Shown: piece after piece, positions 26,593 through 37,092 of the stretch
Layout of the letters: the number at the start of each line of letters is the position of its first letter
Numbering within the stretch: the stretch's first letter is position 1
Source of the DNA: Pseudomonas kribbensis
GTDB lineage: Bacteria; Pseudomonadota; Gammaproteobacteria; Pseudomonadales; Pseudomonadaceae
DNA length: 64,000 nucleotides
Reading direction: 5' to 3'
Assembly: GCF_003352185.1 (NCBI RefSeq)
Contig: NZ_CP029608.1
Coordinates: forward strand, 1,240,001 to 1,304,000
Notes under the pieces: generated by a model
What the model was told of the DNA's origin: nothing
The model's database searches: none
Seen by the model: the letters and a program-made list of their open reading frames with translations, nothing else
Program-made: the position numbers and the translations under genes

Positions 26593-26937
26593 TCAGTGTT
26601 TTTGTTTGCCGGCAGCCGTCGACAGGTCCTGCAGATGCCGACGCGACAACGCGAGAAAACGCGGCGTAGGACCGACGTCTTCATACAGCGGATCACCTTC
26701 TTCATCGGTGGCAACCACGGTCGAGCCTTTCACATACGGCAGGCTCGCCTCGAACTCTTCAAGCGCCGCGCCGATCAGTTCGCCGAGCAATTCTTCGGCA
26801 TGCCGTTTGGGGTACATCTCGGCAATCGCCGCAAGGCGTGCGGCGGCTTCCACATCCAGATGAATCGTGTAGCCGGTATCGGTCAGGCGACCCTTGGCGG
26901 TTTCTTCCCAATGCTGGGCGAGTTCACGGATTTTCAT
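26593..26937 (-). CDS. Conserved hypothetical protein (114 aa)
   Basis: A small acidic, soluble protein starting MKIRELAQHWEETAKGRLTD, with EAAARLAAIAEMYPKRHAEE and a C-terminal PTPRFLALSRRHLQDL. It has no signal or TM segment and I recognise no catalytic motif. The N-terminal half resembles a short dimerisation or ribbon-helix-helix-like fold (YTIHLDVEAAARLAAIAEMY), which might mean an antitoxin-like or accessory regulatory role; weak inference. It lies divergent from ppc, a position where pseudomonads usually have a conserved small gene. Confidence 0.65.
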   Translation of the reverse strand: MKIRELAQHWEETAKGRLTDTGYTIHLDVEAAARLAAIAEMYPKRHAEELLGELIGAALEEFEASLPYVKGSTVVATDEEGDPLYEDVGPTPRFLALSRRHLQDLSTAAGKQKH

Positions 26938-27151
26938 GATGACCTCATGTCGTACCTGCTCGTGGCAGGTCTGGGTGAGTGTCCGCCGTCAGGCGGCGGC
27001 AAGCCGTTGTGGGGCTTACTGTTGAGACTAGCTTCAGGGCGCAAGGTTTAAAGTCCCTTCGTCGTCTGCTTGTAAGAAGCGTTGCAGAGCGGCACTCTCT
27101 GTTCATCCACTCACTTGCGATCCGTCACCGATTACTGCTGGAGAGATGCTG

Positions 27152-29782
27152 ATGACCGATATTGATGCACGCTTGCGCGAAGACGTTCACCTGCTCGGTG
27201 AGCTGTTGGGCAATACCATCCGTGACCAGTACGGCGAGGCGTTTCTCGACAAGATCGAGCAGATCCGCAAGGGCGCCAAGGCTGACCGGCGCGGTTCGAT
27301 GGACGCCGAACTCAGCGCCAGCCTCAATCAGCTGAGCGAAGACGAATTGCTCCCGGTGGCGCGGGCGTTCAACCAGTTTCTCAACCTGGCGAACATCGCC
27401 GAGCAGTACCAGCTCATTCATCGCCGCGAAGAGTCGCAGGCCGCGCCGTTCGAATCCCGCGTGCTGCCGGAATTGCTCGCCCGACTGCGCGAGGAAGGGC
27501 ACAGCGCCGACTCCCTTGCCCGGCAGTTATCGCGACTGGAAATCGAACTGGTGCTGACCGCGCACCCGACCGAAGTGGCCCGGCGCACGCTGATCCAGAA
27601 GTACGACGCGATTGCCGCGCAACTGGCCGCTCAGGATCACCGCGACCTGACCAGCGCCGAGCGCGAGCAGATCCACAACACCCTGCAACGCTTGATCGCC
27701 GAAGCCTGGCACACCGAAGAAATTCGCCGCACCCGACCAACCCCGGTGGACGAAGCCAAGTGGGGTTTTGCGGTGATCGAGCATTCGCTGTGGCAGGCGA
27801 TTCCCAACCATATGCGCAAGGCCGATCAGGCGTTGTTCGCCGCCACTGGCCTGCGATTGCCGCTGGAAGCCGCGCCGATCCGCTTCGCTTCGTGGATGGG
27901 CGGCGACCGCGACGGCAACCCGAACGTGACCGCTGCCGTGACCCGCGAAGTGCTGTTGCTGGCGCGCTGGATGGCGGCGGATCTTTACCTGCGTGATGTC
28001 GATCACCTGGCCGCCGAACTGTCGATGCAGCAAGCCAGCGACGCGCTCAAGGCCAAGGCCGGCGACAGCGCCGAACCCTATCGCGCGGTGCTCAAGCAAT
28101 TGCGCGAACGCCTGCGCGCCACGCGCAACTGGGCCCATGCCTCCTTGACTGCGACGACCCCGGCCCCGGCCGATGTGCTGCACAACAATCGCGAGCTGCT
28201 TGATCCGCTGGAGCTGTGCTACCACTCGCTGCACGAGTGCGGCATGGGCGTGATCGCCGACGGACCGTTGCTCGATTGCCTGCGTCGTGCCGTGACCTTC
28301 GGCCTGTTCCTGGTGCGCCTCGATGTGCGTCAGGACTCGTCGCGACACACCGCCGCCATGACCGAAATCACCGATTACCTCGGCCTCGGTCGCTATGAAG
28401 ACTGGGATGAAGAACAGCGCATCAGCTTCCTGACCCGCGAACTGCAAAATCGTCGGCCGCTGCTGCCGGCGCATTTCAAACCCTCGGCGGACACTGCCGA
28501 AGTGCTCGCCACCTGCAAGGAAATCGCCGCCGCGCCGGGGGCTTCGCTGGGTTCCTATGTGATCTCCATGGCCGGTGCCGCCTCGGATGTGCTCGCGGTG
28601 CAACTGCTGCTGAAGGATTCTGGTGTGCTGCGGCCGATGCGCGTAGTGCCGTTGTTCGAAACCCTGGCCGACCTCGACAACGCCGGCCCGGTGATCGAGC
28701 GTCTGTTGCTGTTGCCGGGTTATCGCGCACGTCTGCAAGGCCCGCAGGAAGTGATGATCGGTTATTCCGACTCGGCCAAGGACGCCGGCACCACGGCGGC
28801 GGCCTGGGCGCAATACCGGGCTCAGGAGCGGCTGGTGGAAATCTGCCGCGAGCAGCAAGTCGAACTGCTGCTGTTCCATGGTCGCGGCGGCACCGTGGGC
28901 CGTGGCGGCGGCCCGGCTCACGCGGCGATTCTGTCGCAGCCGCCGGGTTCGGTGGCTGGACGCTTCCGCACCACCGAGCAGGGGGAAATGATTCGATTCA
29001 AATTCGGCCTGCCGGACATCGCCGAGCAAAACCTCAATCTCTATCTGGCTGCGGTACTCGAAGCGACCCTGCTACCACCGCCGCCACCGACGCCGGAGTG
29101 GCGGCATCTGATGGACGAATTGGCCGCCGACGGTGTGGCTGCTTACCGCGCCGTGGTGCGGGAAAATCCGCAGTTCGTCGAGTATTTCCGCCAGTCGACG
29201 CCGGAGCAGGAATTGGGGCGTTTGCCATTGGGCAGCCGTCCGGCCAAGCGTCGCGCCGGTGGCATCGAAAGTCTGCGGGCGATTCCGTGGATCTTTGGCT
29301 GGACCCAGACGCGTTTGATGCTGCCAGCGTGGCTCGGTTGGGAAACCGCATTGAGCAAGGCGCTGGAGCGCGGCGAAGGCGAGCTGCTGGGGCAGATGCG
29401 CGAGCAGTGGCCGTTTTTCCGCACCCGTATCGACATGCTGGAAATGGTCCTGGCCAAGGCCGACGCCGACATTGCGCTGTCCTACGACGAGCGACTGGTT
29501 GAGTCGGACTTGTTACCTTTGGGTGTGCACTTACGCGACCTATTGTCGCAGGCATGTTCCGTGGTCCTCGGCCTGACCGGTCAGTCGCAACTGCTGGCAC
29601 ATAGCCCGGACACCCTGGAATTCATCCGCCTGCGCAACACTTATCTCGACCCGCTGCATCTATTGCAGGCCGAACTGCTGGCGCGTTCGCGACAGCCGAA
29701 CGTCGAGCAGGACAGCCCGGTAGAACAGGCGTTGCTGGTGTCTGTGGCGGGGATTGCCGCCGGTTTGCGAAATACCGGCTAA
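27152..29782 (+). CDS. ppc: Phosphoenolpyruvate carboxylase
   Basis: Converts PEP and bicarbonate to oxaloacetate, refilling the TCA cycle. The catalytic His is in [13 protein letters not shown], and the glycine-rich [14 protein letters not shown], the [11 protein letters not shown] and the [13 protein letters not shown] segments are conserved; the protein ends NTG, as this enzyme does. I choose the start at 27152 (MTDIDARL) because GGAGAG lies about nine bases upstream; the ATG at 27146 would be too close to it. 876 residues is the usual length. Confidence 0.97.
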   Translation: MTDIDARLREDVHLLGELLGNTIRDQYGEAFLDKIEQIRKGAKADRRGSMDAELSASLNQLSEDELLPVARAFNQFLNLANIAEQYQLIHRREESQAAPFESRVLPELLARLREEGHSADSLARQLSRLEIELVLTAHPTEVARRTLIQKYDAIAAQLAAQDHRDLTSAEREQIHNTLQRLIAEAWHTEEIRRTRPTPVDEAKWGFAVIEHSLWQAIPNHMRKADQALFAATGLRLPLEAAPIRFASWMGGDRDGNPNVTAAVTREVLLLARWMAADLYLRDVDHLAAELSMQQASDALKAKAGDSAEPYRAVLKQLRERLRATRNWAHASLTATTPAPADVLHNNRELLDPLELCYHSLHECGMGVIADGPLLDCLRRAVTFGLFLVRLDVRQDSSRHTAAMTEITDYLGLGRYEDWDEEQRISFLTRELQNRRPLLPAHFKPSADTAEVLATCKEIAAAPGASLGSYVISMAGAASDVLAVQLLLKDSGVLRPMRVVPLFETLADLDNAGPVIERLLLLPGYRARLQGPQEVMIGYSDSAKDAGTTAAAWAQYRAQERLVEICREQQVELLLFHGRGGTVGRGGGPAHAAILSQPPGSVAGRFRTTEQGEMIRFKFGLPDIAEQNLNLYLAAVLEATLLPPPPPTPEWRHLMDELAADGVAAYRAVVRENPQFVEYFRQSTPEQELGRLPLGSRPAKRRAGGIESLRAIPWIFGWTQTRLMLPAWLGWETALSKALERGEGELLGQMREQWPFFRTRIDMLEMVLAKADADIALSYDERLVESDLLPLGVHLRDLLSQACSVVLGLTGQSQLLAHSPDTLEFIRLRNTYLDPLHLLQAELLARSRQPNVEQDSPVEQALLVSVAGIAAGLRNTG

Positions 29783-30730
<948 letters not shown>

Positions 30731-30754
30731 AAAACCTGATCCGCTGCATCATCC

Positions 30755-30780
30755 ACGGCCCGCTTGCGGGCCGTAGTTGT
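30755..30780 (+). terminator. Terminator-like hairpin after adk
   Basis: ACGGCCCG, CTTG and CGGGCCGT form a perfect 8-bp stem-loop, followed by AGTTGTTT. The tail is only moderately T-rich. Confidence 0.6.
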
Positions 30781-30823
30781 TTATACTGGCGCACTTTTCC
30801 CCACCTGATTTACGGACACATCG

Positions 30824-31498
30824 ATGAGCACCTTGCTGGCCCTGGACACCGCGACTGAAGCTTGCTCCGTTGCCTTGCTGCATGACGGCAAGGTCACGAG
30901 CCATTACGAGGTGATCCCGCGCCTGCACGCGCAGAAACTGCTGCCGATGATCCAGCAACTGCTGGCCGACGCCGGCACCACGCTGCAAGCGGTGGACGCG
31001 ATTGCCTTCGGTCGCGGCCCGGGCGCGTTCACCGGCGTGCGCATCGCCATCGGCGTGGTGCAAGGCCTGGCGTTCGCGCTGGATCGTCCGGTATTGCCGG
31101 TGTCGAACCTGGCGGTGCTGGCGCAACGCGCTTATCGCGAACACGGCGTGAGCCAGGTCGCGGCGGCCATCGATGCGCGTATGGATGAGGTGTATTGGGG
31201 CTGCTATCGCGAGACGGCCGGGGAGATGCGTCTGGTCGGCACCGAGGCGGTGTTGCCGCCGGAAGTCGCTGCGCTGCCGGACGACGCGTCTGGCGATTGG
31301 TTCGGTGCCGGAACCGGTTGGGGCTACGGCGAGCGCATCGCTGTCAACCTGAGCGGTTCCGACGCGGGCATGCTGCCCCACGCCGAAGACCTGCTGACGC
31401 TGGCGCGATTCGCCTGGGAACGTGGCGAGTCGATTCCGGCCGACGATGCCCAGCCGGTTTACCTTCGCGATAAAGTCGCCACGCCGAAAGCCCGCTGA
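30824..31498 (+). CDS. tsaB: TsaB, tRNA t6A biosynthesis protein
   Basis: TsaB partners TsaD, TsaE and TsaC in forming threonylcarbamoyladenosine at position 37 of ANN-decoding tRNAs. The ASKHA N-terminus MSTLLALDTATEACSVALL and the signature FGRGPGAFTGVRIAIGVVQG are clear; 224 residues fits. tcdA, which cyclises the same modification, lies further right in this window (52550). Located directly after adk, as in other Pseudomonas. Confidence 0.96.
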   Translation: MSTLLALDTATEACSVALLHDGKVTSHYEVIPRLHAQKLLPMIQQLLADAGTTLQAVDAIAFGRGPGAFTGVRIAIGVVQGLAFALDRPVLPVSNLAVLAQRAYREHGVSQVAAAIDARMDEVYWGCYRETAGEMRLVGTEAVLPPEVAALPDDASGDWFGAGTGWGYGERIAVNLSGSDAGMLPHAEDLLTLARFAWERGESIPADDAQPVYLRDKVATPKAR

Positions 31499-31671
31499 TG
31501 ACTTCGACCCTGTGGCATTCGCCGCAGGGTCATGCCAATGCCTGCCAATCGTCCGTTTCCAACCCCGCGCTTTAAACCTTTTGTCTTTTATGTGTTCTAG
31601 TTATCACTCGGCGATTTGCTAAGTCGGTCAGGTGCCGCTAAATTGCCATCATCGATACCGAGCATGACTTT

Positions 31672-31980
31672 ATGCGTATAGACGGCGTTTCCACTCATTC
31701 CTACCCCATCAAGCGCAAGCCTCGCAAAGGCAATCCGGCGCTGGATGAATCCGTCGAGGATATTGAAGGCGAGCTGGAATTCCCCACCGAAGCGCAACTG
31801 GCTGCCCGCGCCGCCAAGGCCTCCGCGCAACGCCTGAGCAATCTGCCCGCCCGCCAACAAGACATGATTTATCACCGTGCGATGAAGAAAAGCGTGGCCA
31901 TGGCCTTGGCCAGCTACCTGAGCACCGCCGGTTTTGTCGACTGGGACGCAGACGTGCTGGGCCTCGACCTGTACATCTGA
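31672..31980 (+). CDS. Conserved hypothetical protein (102 aa)
   Basis: A soluble protein starting MRIDGVSTHSYPIKRKPRKG, with an acidic segment (DESVEDIEGELEFPTEAQLA), a basic helical middle and a conserved-looking end (SYLSTAGFVDWDADVLGLDL). I recognise no domain. Its stop overlaps the first base of the DUF72 gene, so the two are coupled. The 173 bases upstream show no gene. Confidence 0.7.
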   Translation: MRIDGVSTHSYPIKRKPRKGNPALDESVEDIEGELEFPTEAQLAARAAKASAQRLSNLPARQQDMIYHRAMKKSVAMALASYLSTAGFVDWDADVLGLDLYI

Positions 31981-32840
31981 TGGATCTGCCTTACTACCTC
32001 GGTTGCCCGTCCTGGAGTGAAAACGCCTGGCGCGAGTACCTGTATCCGGTAGACGCCAAGACCTCCGATTTCCTCGGTCTGTATTCGCAAGTGTTCAACG
32101 CCGTGGAAGGCAACACGACTTTCTACGCCAGCCCGTCGCCGGCCACCGTGCAGCGTTGGGCCGAGGTCATGCCCGAGCACTTTCGCTTTACTGCCAAATT
32201 CCCCGGCGACATCAGCCACGGCGGTGACCTGCGCGATCAACTGACCGCCGCCGAAACCTTCATCCAGTTGCTCAGCCCGCTCGGCGAGCGCGTATCGCCA
32301 CTGTGGCTGCAACTGTCAAAAAGCTTCACTCCGCAACGTTTGCCAGAGCTCGCAGCCTTCATCGATGCGTTTGATCGACCGCTGGCGGTGGAAGTGCGCC
32401 ATGAGCAGTTCTTCGCCAAAGGCGAGAGTGAACGCCTGCTCAATCGCCTGTTGCTGGATCGCGGGGTGGAGCGCATCTGCCTCGATCCGCGCGCGTTGTT
32501 CAGTTGCCTGTCCACCGAGTCTTCGGTGATCCACGCCCAATCGAAAAAGCCCCGCGTGCCAACCCGCCCGGCAGCGTTCACCCAATTTCCGCAGGTACGT
32601 TTCATCGGCCATCCCGAGCTTGAGGCCAACGATCCGTTCCTGGTGCCGTGGGTGGCGAAGATTGCCGAGTGGATCGAAGAGGGCCGCACGCCGTACATCT
32701 TCCTGCACACCGCCGATAACATCCTGGCGGCCAAACTCGCGCAGCGATTCCATGCACAGCTGATGCAACGTTTGCCTGGCCTGCCATCGCTGCCTGAGCT
32801 ATACAGAGAACCCGCCGCCGAGCAACTTGGCTTGCTCTAA
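31980..32840 (+). CDS. DUF72 (YecE-like) protein
   Basis: A 286-residue DUF72 protein of TIM-barrel type. Family signatures seen are YYLGCPSWSENAWREYLYP, FNAVEGNTTFYASPS, FRFTAKFPGDISH and the C-terminal YIFLHTADNILAAKLAQRF. Function of the family is not established; no catalytic role can be given. Overlaps the preceding small gene by one base (TGATG). Confidence 0.88.
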   Translation: MDLPYYLGCPSWSENAWREYLYPVDAKTSDFLGLYSQVFNAVEGNTTFYASPSPATVQRWAEVMPEHFRFTAKFPGDISHGGDLRDQLTAAETFIQLLSPLGERVSPLWLQLSKSFTPQRLPELAAFIDAFDRPLAVEVRHEQFFAKGESERLLNRLLLDRGVERICLDPRALFSCLSTESSVIHAQSKKPRVPTRPAAFTQFPQVRFIGHPELEANDPFLVPWVAKIAEWIEEGRTPYIFLHTADNILAAKLAQRFHAQLMQRLPGLPSLPELYREPAAEQLGLL

Positions 32841-32870
32841 GGCGGTTTTTTTCTGCCCAGGAGCCTGCCG

Positions 32871-33707
32871 ATGGACGCCCAAGCCCGCAAAGAACAAGTC
32901 CGTAAAGCCGAAGCCTTCAAAGCATTGCATGAACGTCCCGGGATTTTCGTGATTCCCAATCCGTGGGATGCCGGTTCCGCGAAGATGCTTGCCAGTCTGG
33001 GTTATCAGGCGCTGGCGACTACCAGTGCCGGGTATGCGTTTTCCCAGGGCAAACCCGATGGCGCGCTTGGCCTCGAAGAAACCTTGAACAACGTCCGGGC
33101 GATTGCCGCCGCCACGGATTTGCCGGTGGCAGTGGATCTGGAAAATGGTTTTGCCGACGCTCCGGCCGAGTCCGCGCAAAGTCTGCTGCGCGCCGCCGCG
33201 GCGGGCGCCGTGGGTGGCTCGATCGAAGATGCCACCGGCCGACCGGACGCGCCGATCTACTGTTTCGAACACGCTGTAGCTCGGATCGAAGCCGCAGTAG
33301 CAGCGGTGCGCACATTGGCGATTCCCTTCATCCTGACGGCCCGTGCGGAAAACTACCTGCACGGCAATCCGGACATCAACGACACCATTCGCCGCCTGCA
33401 GGCGTTCGCCGAGGCTGGCGCCGACGTACTCTATGCTCCGGGTTTGAGGACGGCTGAAGAAGTGTTGGCGGTGGTGCGAGCGGTGGCGCCGAAACCGGTC
33501 AACGTGTTGATGTCCGGTGGCCTGAAACTGACCGTGCAGCAACTGGAAGAAATGGGTGTGAAGCGCATCAGTACCGGCTCGGCGCTGGCGCTGGCGGCGT
33601 TTGGCGAGTTCTTCCGGGCTGCGGAAGAAATCCAGCAATCGGGCACGTTCGGCTTCACCTCGCGTTCGATGCCGTACGCGAAGGCCAACCAGTTTTTCAA
33701 GGACTGA
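32871..33707 (+). CDS. Isocitrate lyase/PEP mutase superfamily protein
   Basis: A 278-residue TIM-barrel enzyme of the PEP mutase/isocitrate lyase superfamily. Substrate- and metal-binding segments are IPNPWDAGSAKML, TTSAGYAFSQGKPDG, the Asp/Glu-bearing PVAVDLENGFADAP, GGSIEDATGRPD and FILTARAENYL. The KKCGH-type catalytic loop of isocitrate and methylisocitrate lyases is absent, so it is one of the many uncharacterised members, perhaps an oxaloacetate hydrolase or C-C lyase. It follows the DUF72 gene by 30 bases. Confidence 0.85.
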   Translation: MDAQARKEQVRKAEAFKALHERPGIFVIPNPWDAGSAKMLASLGYQALATTSAGYAFSQGKPDGALGLEETLNNVRAIAAATDLPVAVDLENGFADAPAESAQSLLRAAAAGAVGGSIEDATGRPDAPIYCFEHAVARIEAAVAAVRTLAIPFILTARAENYLHGNPDINDTIRRLQAFAEAGADVLYAPGLRTAEEVLAVVRAVAPKPVNVLMSGGLKLTVQQLEEMGVKRISTGSALALAAFGEFFRAAEEIQQSGTFGFTSRSMPYAKANQFFKD

Positions 33708-33719
33708 AGCAGGGCGGAA

Positions 33720-34334
33720 TCAGGCGGCGATACGCAGGTTCTGATTAACGATCGGGCGTACCCAGCCGTTATCGAAGTCCAGGGCTTTCTGCTGTTCGAC
33801 GATCTCTTCCGGCGGGAACGGCGGGTAAGGCTGCAGCAGATCCAGGTCGAACTCGGCAATCGGCAGGTACAGCGGCTTTTTCTGCGGGGCAGGGCCCGGT
33901 TCCGGAATCGGCTGGCCGTTGTTGATTACGACCGGACGAACCCAGCTGCTGTCGAAGTCCTGCTGCTTTTGCTGAGTCTTGATGTCTTCCGGTGGGAACG
34001 GTGGGTACGGCTCGGCCAGGTTCATGTCGATTTCGGCAATCGGCAGGAACAGCGGCTCAGGCGGGCGTACCTGGGTTTCCACTACATCGCATTCGCGCTG
34101 GTCGATGATGTGGGCGTGCAGTTCGCTGCCGATAGTCGGCTCTTCAGGGCTTTCCAGATCGACCGGTGGGAAAGTGCCACAGGCCGGCACCACATCACTC
34201 GATTGTTCGGCCAGTGCCTGGGCAAAGAAATCCTGCCACAGGTGGCTGACGCCGCCCAATGCTTGAGTGTTATGACGGCTGAAATCGCCTGTAGGCGAGA
34301 TGTAGCCAATCGATGTGGGAAGAATGCCTGACAT
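33720..34334 (-). CDS. Unknown protein with two copies of a 43-residue motif
   Basis: A 204-residue acidic, proline-rich protein without signal peptide or TM segment. Residues 94-136 and 154-196 repeat the pattern PL(F/Y)LPIAE(I/F)D...PYPPFPPE(D/E)I, then QQK..DFD..WVRP(V/I)V. The two units are 60 residues apart and are joined by a proline-rich linker ([15 protein letters not shown]). The N-terminal 60 residues contain [18 protein letters not shown], possibly an amphipathic helix. I recognise no family. It is divergent from rsmJ and convergent with the PEP-mutase-like gene. No good ribosome site precedes the ATG. Confidence 0.7.
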   Translation of the reverse strand: MSGILPTSIGYISPTGDFSRHNTQALGGVSHLWQDFFAQALAEQSSDVVPACGTFPPVDLESPEEPTIGSELHAHIIDQRECDVVETQVRPPEPLFLPIAEIDMNLAEPYPPFPPEDIKTQQKQQDFDSSWVRPVVINNGQPIPEPGPAPQKKPLYLPIAEFDLDLLQPYPPFPPEEIVEQQKALDFDNGWVRPIVNQNLRIAA

Positions 34335-34427
34335 TTTTTTCGGTCGACGCTCAGCTCTGGCAAAATGCGCGTTGATTGGGTTATCGGCGGTTTTTGCCGA
34401 TCCTTAACTTTTTTGAGCGTGTTTTCC

Positions 34428-35210
34428 ATGATTGAGCAACCTGCGGCCTGCCGCATCCATGTCGAAGCCCTCGGCCCGACGTTCGAAGCGCAGGCCGAGC
34501 AGTGGGCGCAGCGCCTGAATCTGCCGTTGCAGGTGGCCGACGGCGAGTTTGCCTTGCAGGTCGGCGAGCAGGGCTTGCAGCTGCAACAGCTGGGGCCGGA
34601 TGCGCCGGGGCCGGTGCGGGTCGATTTCGTCGAGGGTGGCGCGGCCCACCGTCGGTTGTACGGCGGTGGCAGCGGACAGATGATCGCCAAGGCGGTCGGT
34701 ATCGCCCAGGGCGTGCGCCCGCGGGTGCTGGATGCCACAGCGGGGCTCGGGAAAGATGCGTTCGTGCTGGCGAGCCTGGGCTGTGAAATGAGCCTGATCG
34801 AGCGTCAGCCGCTGATCGGCGCGTTGCTGGAGGATGGTCTGGCCCGGGCGGCGGAAGATTTCGACGTGGCACCGATCGTGGCGCGGATGACGCTGCTCAA
34901 GGGCAACTCCATCGACGTGATGCGCAATTGGGAGGGAGAGCCGCCGCAGGTGATCTATCTGGACCCGATGTTCCCGCACCGTGAGAAAACCGCGCTGGTG
35001 AAGAAGGAAATGCGCCTGTTCCGCCCGCTGGTGGGCGATGATCCGGATGCACCGGCCTTGCTGGAAGCGGCGCTGGCGCTGGCCACGCACCGGGTGGTGG
35101 TCAAGCGCCCGCGCAAGGCGCCGTGCATCGAAGGGCCGAAGCCGAGCCATGCGCTGGATGGCAAATCCAGCCGCTATGACATCTACCCGAAGAAAGCGCT
35201 CAAGCCCTGA
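34428..35210 (+). CDS. rsmJ: 16S rRNA m2G1516 methyltransferase
   Basis: RsmJ methylates G1516 of 16S rRNA with S-adenosylmethionine. The SAM-binding [20 protein letters not shown] and the catalytic [17 protein letters not shown] are clear, and the end [16 protein letters not shown] is typical. The start at 34428 ([11 protein letters not shown]) is chosen because residues from an ATG at 34365 do not fit the family. 260 residues. A strong terminator follows. Confidence 0.93.
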   Translation: MIEQPAACRIHVEALGPTFEAQAEQWAQRLNLPLQVADGEFALQVGEQGLQLQQLGPDAPGPVRVDFVEGGAAHRRLYGGGSGQMIAKAVGIAQGVRPRVLDATAGLGKDAFVLASLGCEMSLIERQPLIGALLEDGLARAAEDFDVAPIVARMTLLKGNSIDVMRNWEGEPPQVIYLDPMFPHREKTALVKKEMRLFRPLVGDDPDAPALLEAALALATHRVVVKRPRKAPCIEGPKPSHALDGKSSRYDIYPKKALKP

Positions 35211-35222
35211 GCCGGCTCATAA

Positions 35223-35252
35223 GAAAATCCCACGCATGGCGTGGGATTTTTG
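35223..35252. terminator. Bidirectional rho-independent terminator
   Basis: AAATCCCACGC, ATG and GCGTGGGATTT form a perfect 11-bp stem followed by TTG on the plus strand; A residues precede it, giving a T-rich tail on the minus strand too. It separates rsmJ from the convergent TetR gene. Confidence 0.9.
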
Positions 35253-35255
35253 TTT

Positions 35256-35891
35256 TCAGGGTCGATAGGCGCGCATGAACAATTCGACCACTTCCTGCAC
35301 ATGGCTTTCCGCCGCCTCGCCGGTCAGTGGTTCACCGCAGCCGTACAACAACCGGAAATTCCCCGCGCCCTTGATCAGGCAGAAGAAATGCTCAGCGGCG
35401 TTGTGCGGGTTGTCGATGCGCAGCGCGCCAGTCTCATCGATCCGCCGCAGAAGTCGCTCCATGCCTTGCACCATGCGCTGCGGGCCGGCCTCGAAGAAGA
35501 TCAGCGACAGCTTCGGGTCCTGACTGCCCAGCGCCATGATCAGGCGATGCAGGTTCACCGATTCATCGCTGTTGATCAGGTGGTGAAAGCCTCTGGCAAT
35601 GTTCAGCAACACATTTTCCACCGCGATGCCGTCCGGCAATTCGAAGAACAGCGGCGGTAATTGCTCCTCGCATTTGGCCACGACAGCGGCGGAAAACAGC
35701 GTCTCCTTGTCATTGAAATGGCTGTAGACCGTCAGCTTCGACACGCCAGCCTCGGCGGCCACTGCGTCCATGCTGGTGTTGGCATAGCCGTGACTCAGGA
35801 ACAGGATTTTCGCCGCTTCGAGAATCGCCTGGCGCTTGGCCGGATCCTTCGGGCGGCCGGGGCCGTTTGGAGCTGAAAGATTGTTCGACAT
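35256..35891 (-). CDS. mexL: TetR-family repressor, MexL-like
   Basis: The helix-turn-helix is in MDAVAAEAGVSKLTVYSHFN, preceded by RQAILEAAKILFLSHGYANT; the C-terminal ligand domain is of the efflux-regulator type. It is divergent from mexJK, exactly as mexL is in P. aeruginosa, where it represses mexJK and itself. The intergenic palindrome at 35935-35948 is the likely operator. Orthology to MexL is inferred from synteny and overall appearance. Confidence 0.82.
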   Translation of the reverse strand: MSNNLSAPNGPGRPKDPAKRQAILEAAKILFLSHGYANTSMDAVAAEAGVSKLTVYSHFNDKETLFSAAVVAKCEEQLPPLFFELPDGIAVENVLLNIARGFHHLINSDESVNLHRLIMALGSQDPKLSLIFFEAGPQRMVQGMERLLRRIDETGALRIDNPHNAAEHFFCLIKGAGNFRLLYGCGEPLTGEAAESHVQEVVELFMRAYRP

Positions 35892-35934
35892 TCTTCGCTT
35901 TTAATACTGGACTGGTGAGTTTGCTATTAATAAC

Positions 35935-35948
35935 ATACCGGCCAGTAT
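35935..35948. promoter_or_regulatory. Palindromic operator candidate between mexL and mexJ
   Basis: ATACCGGCCAGTAT is a near-perfect 14-bp palindrome. A half copy, ATACTGG, lies at 35904-35910 and is inverted relative to the CCAGTAT half. Lying between the divergent repressor and pump genes, it is the expected MexL binding site. Confidence 0.55.
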
Positions 35949-35985
35949 AATTATTCCAAGCCTCCTTAGCGAAAGGTCCTTCACC

Positions 35986-37086
35986 ATGTTCCGCCATGCG
36001 TTGTCCTTTGCGGTGCCAGTCACTCTGGCGTTTTTATTGTCGGCATGTGGCAAGGAAGAGGTGACGCCAGTCAGCGTGCGACCGGCCATGGTGGTGCAGC
36101 CAGAGCCTTCGGCGCAGGCGATGGAAAGTTATCCGGGCGAGGTTCGCGCCCGCTACGAACCGGATCTGGCGTTCCGCATTGGCGGCAAAGTCAGCCGACG
36201 ACTGGTCGAGGAAGGCCAGCGCGTGAAAGCTGATCAACCCCTGGCCGAACTCGACCCGCAGGACGTACGCCTGCAACTGGAAGCCACCCGTGCCCAGGTC
36301 ACCGCCGCCGAAGCCAATCTGAATCTGGTGCGCGCCGAGCGTGATCGCTACAAGACCCTGATGGAACGGCAGATGGTCAGCCGTTCGGCCTACGACAATG
36401 CCGAAAACCTCTATCGCTCCGGTGAGGCGCGCCTCAAGCAGATCAAAGCCGAATTCAACGTCTCGACCAACCAGGCCAGTTACGCTGTGTTGCGCGCCCC
36501 CCAGGATGGCGTGGTGGCCAAGCGTTCGGTGGAAGTCGGGCAAGTGGTCGCCGCCGGGCAGACCGTATTCACCCTCGCCACCGATGGCGAACGCGAAGTG
36601 TCGATCAGCCTGCCGGAGCAAAGCTTCGGCCGGTTCAAGGTTGGCCAGCCTGTGTCCGTGGAGCTGTGGACGCAACCGAACCAGCGCTTCGCCGGGAAAA
36701 TCCGCGAGTTGTCCCCGGCCGCCGATCCGAAATCCCGAACCTTCGCCGCCCGCATCGCCTTCACCGCCGGCAACGTGCCAGTCGAGCTCGGCCAGAGCGC
36801 CCGGGTGTTCGTGCAGACCGCTGACGTGATCCCGCTGTCGGTGCCACTCTCGGCCCTGACCGCCGAAAACGGCGCGACCTACGTCTGGGTCGTCAGCGCC
36901 AACAACACCTTGAAGAAAACCCCTGTGCGTGTCGGCCCGTTCGGCGAGAAAACCGTGCCGGTGCTCGAAGGCCTCAACGCCAGCGACTGGGTCGTGGCCG
37001 CCGGCGTGCATGTGCTGCTGGAAGGGCAACAGGTGCGTCCCGTGGATCGCTCCAACCGTGTGGTCAATCTGGCGGACAAGGAGTAA
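35986..37086 (+). CDS. mexJ: MexJ-like periplasmic adaptor of an RND efflux pump
   Basis: Membrane-fusion protein linking the inner-membrane pump to an outer-membrane channel. Lipoprotein signal with lipobox LLSAC (residues about 13-22), biotinyl-lipoyl half motifs (FRIGGKVSRRLVEEGQRV; LRAPQDGVVAKRSVEVGQVV), a helical hairpin between them, and a beta-barrel and membrane-proximal domain. It is followed after six bases by mexK. No outer-membrane factor gene is in this operon, as in P. aeruginosa mexJK, which uses OprM or OpmH. Confidence 0.9.
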   Translation: MFRHALSFAVPVTLAFLLSACGKEEVTPVSVRPAMVVQPEPSAQAMESYPGEVRARYEPDLAFRIGGKVSRRLVEEGQRVKADQPLAELDPQDVRLQLEATRAQVTAAEANLNLVRAERDRYKTLMERQMVSRSAYDNAENLYRSGEARLKQIKAEFNVSTNQASYAVLRAPQDGVVAKRSVEVGQVVAAGQTVFTLATDGEREVSISLPEQSFGRFKVGQPVSVELWTQPNQRFAGKIRELSPAADPKSRTFAARIAFTAGNVPVELGQSARVFVQTADVIPLSVPLSALTAENGATYVWVVSANNTLKKTPVRVGPFGEKTVPVLEGLNASDWVVAAGVHVLLEGQQVRPVDRSNRVVNLADKE

Positions 37087-37092
37087 GTCCCG

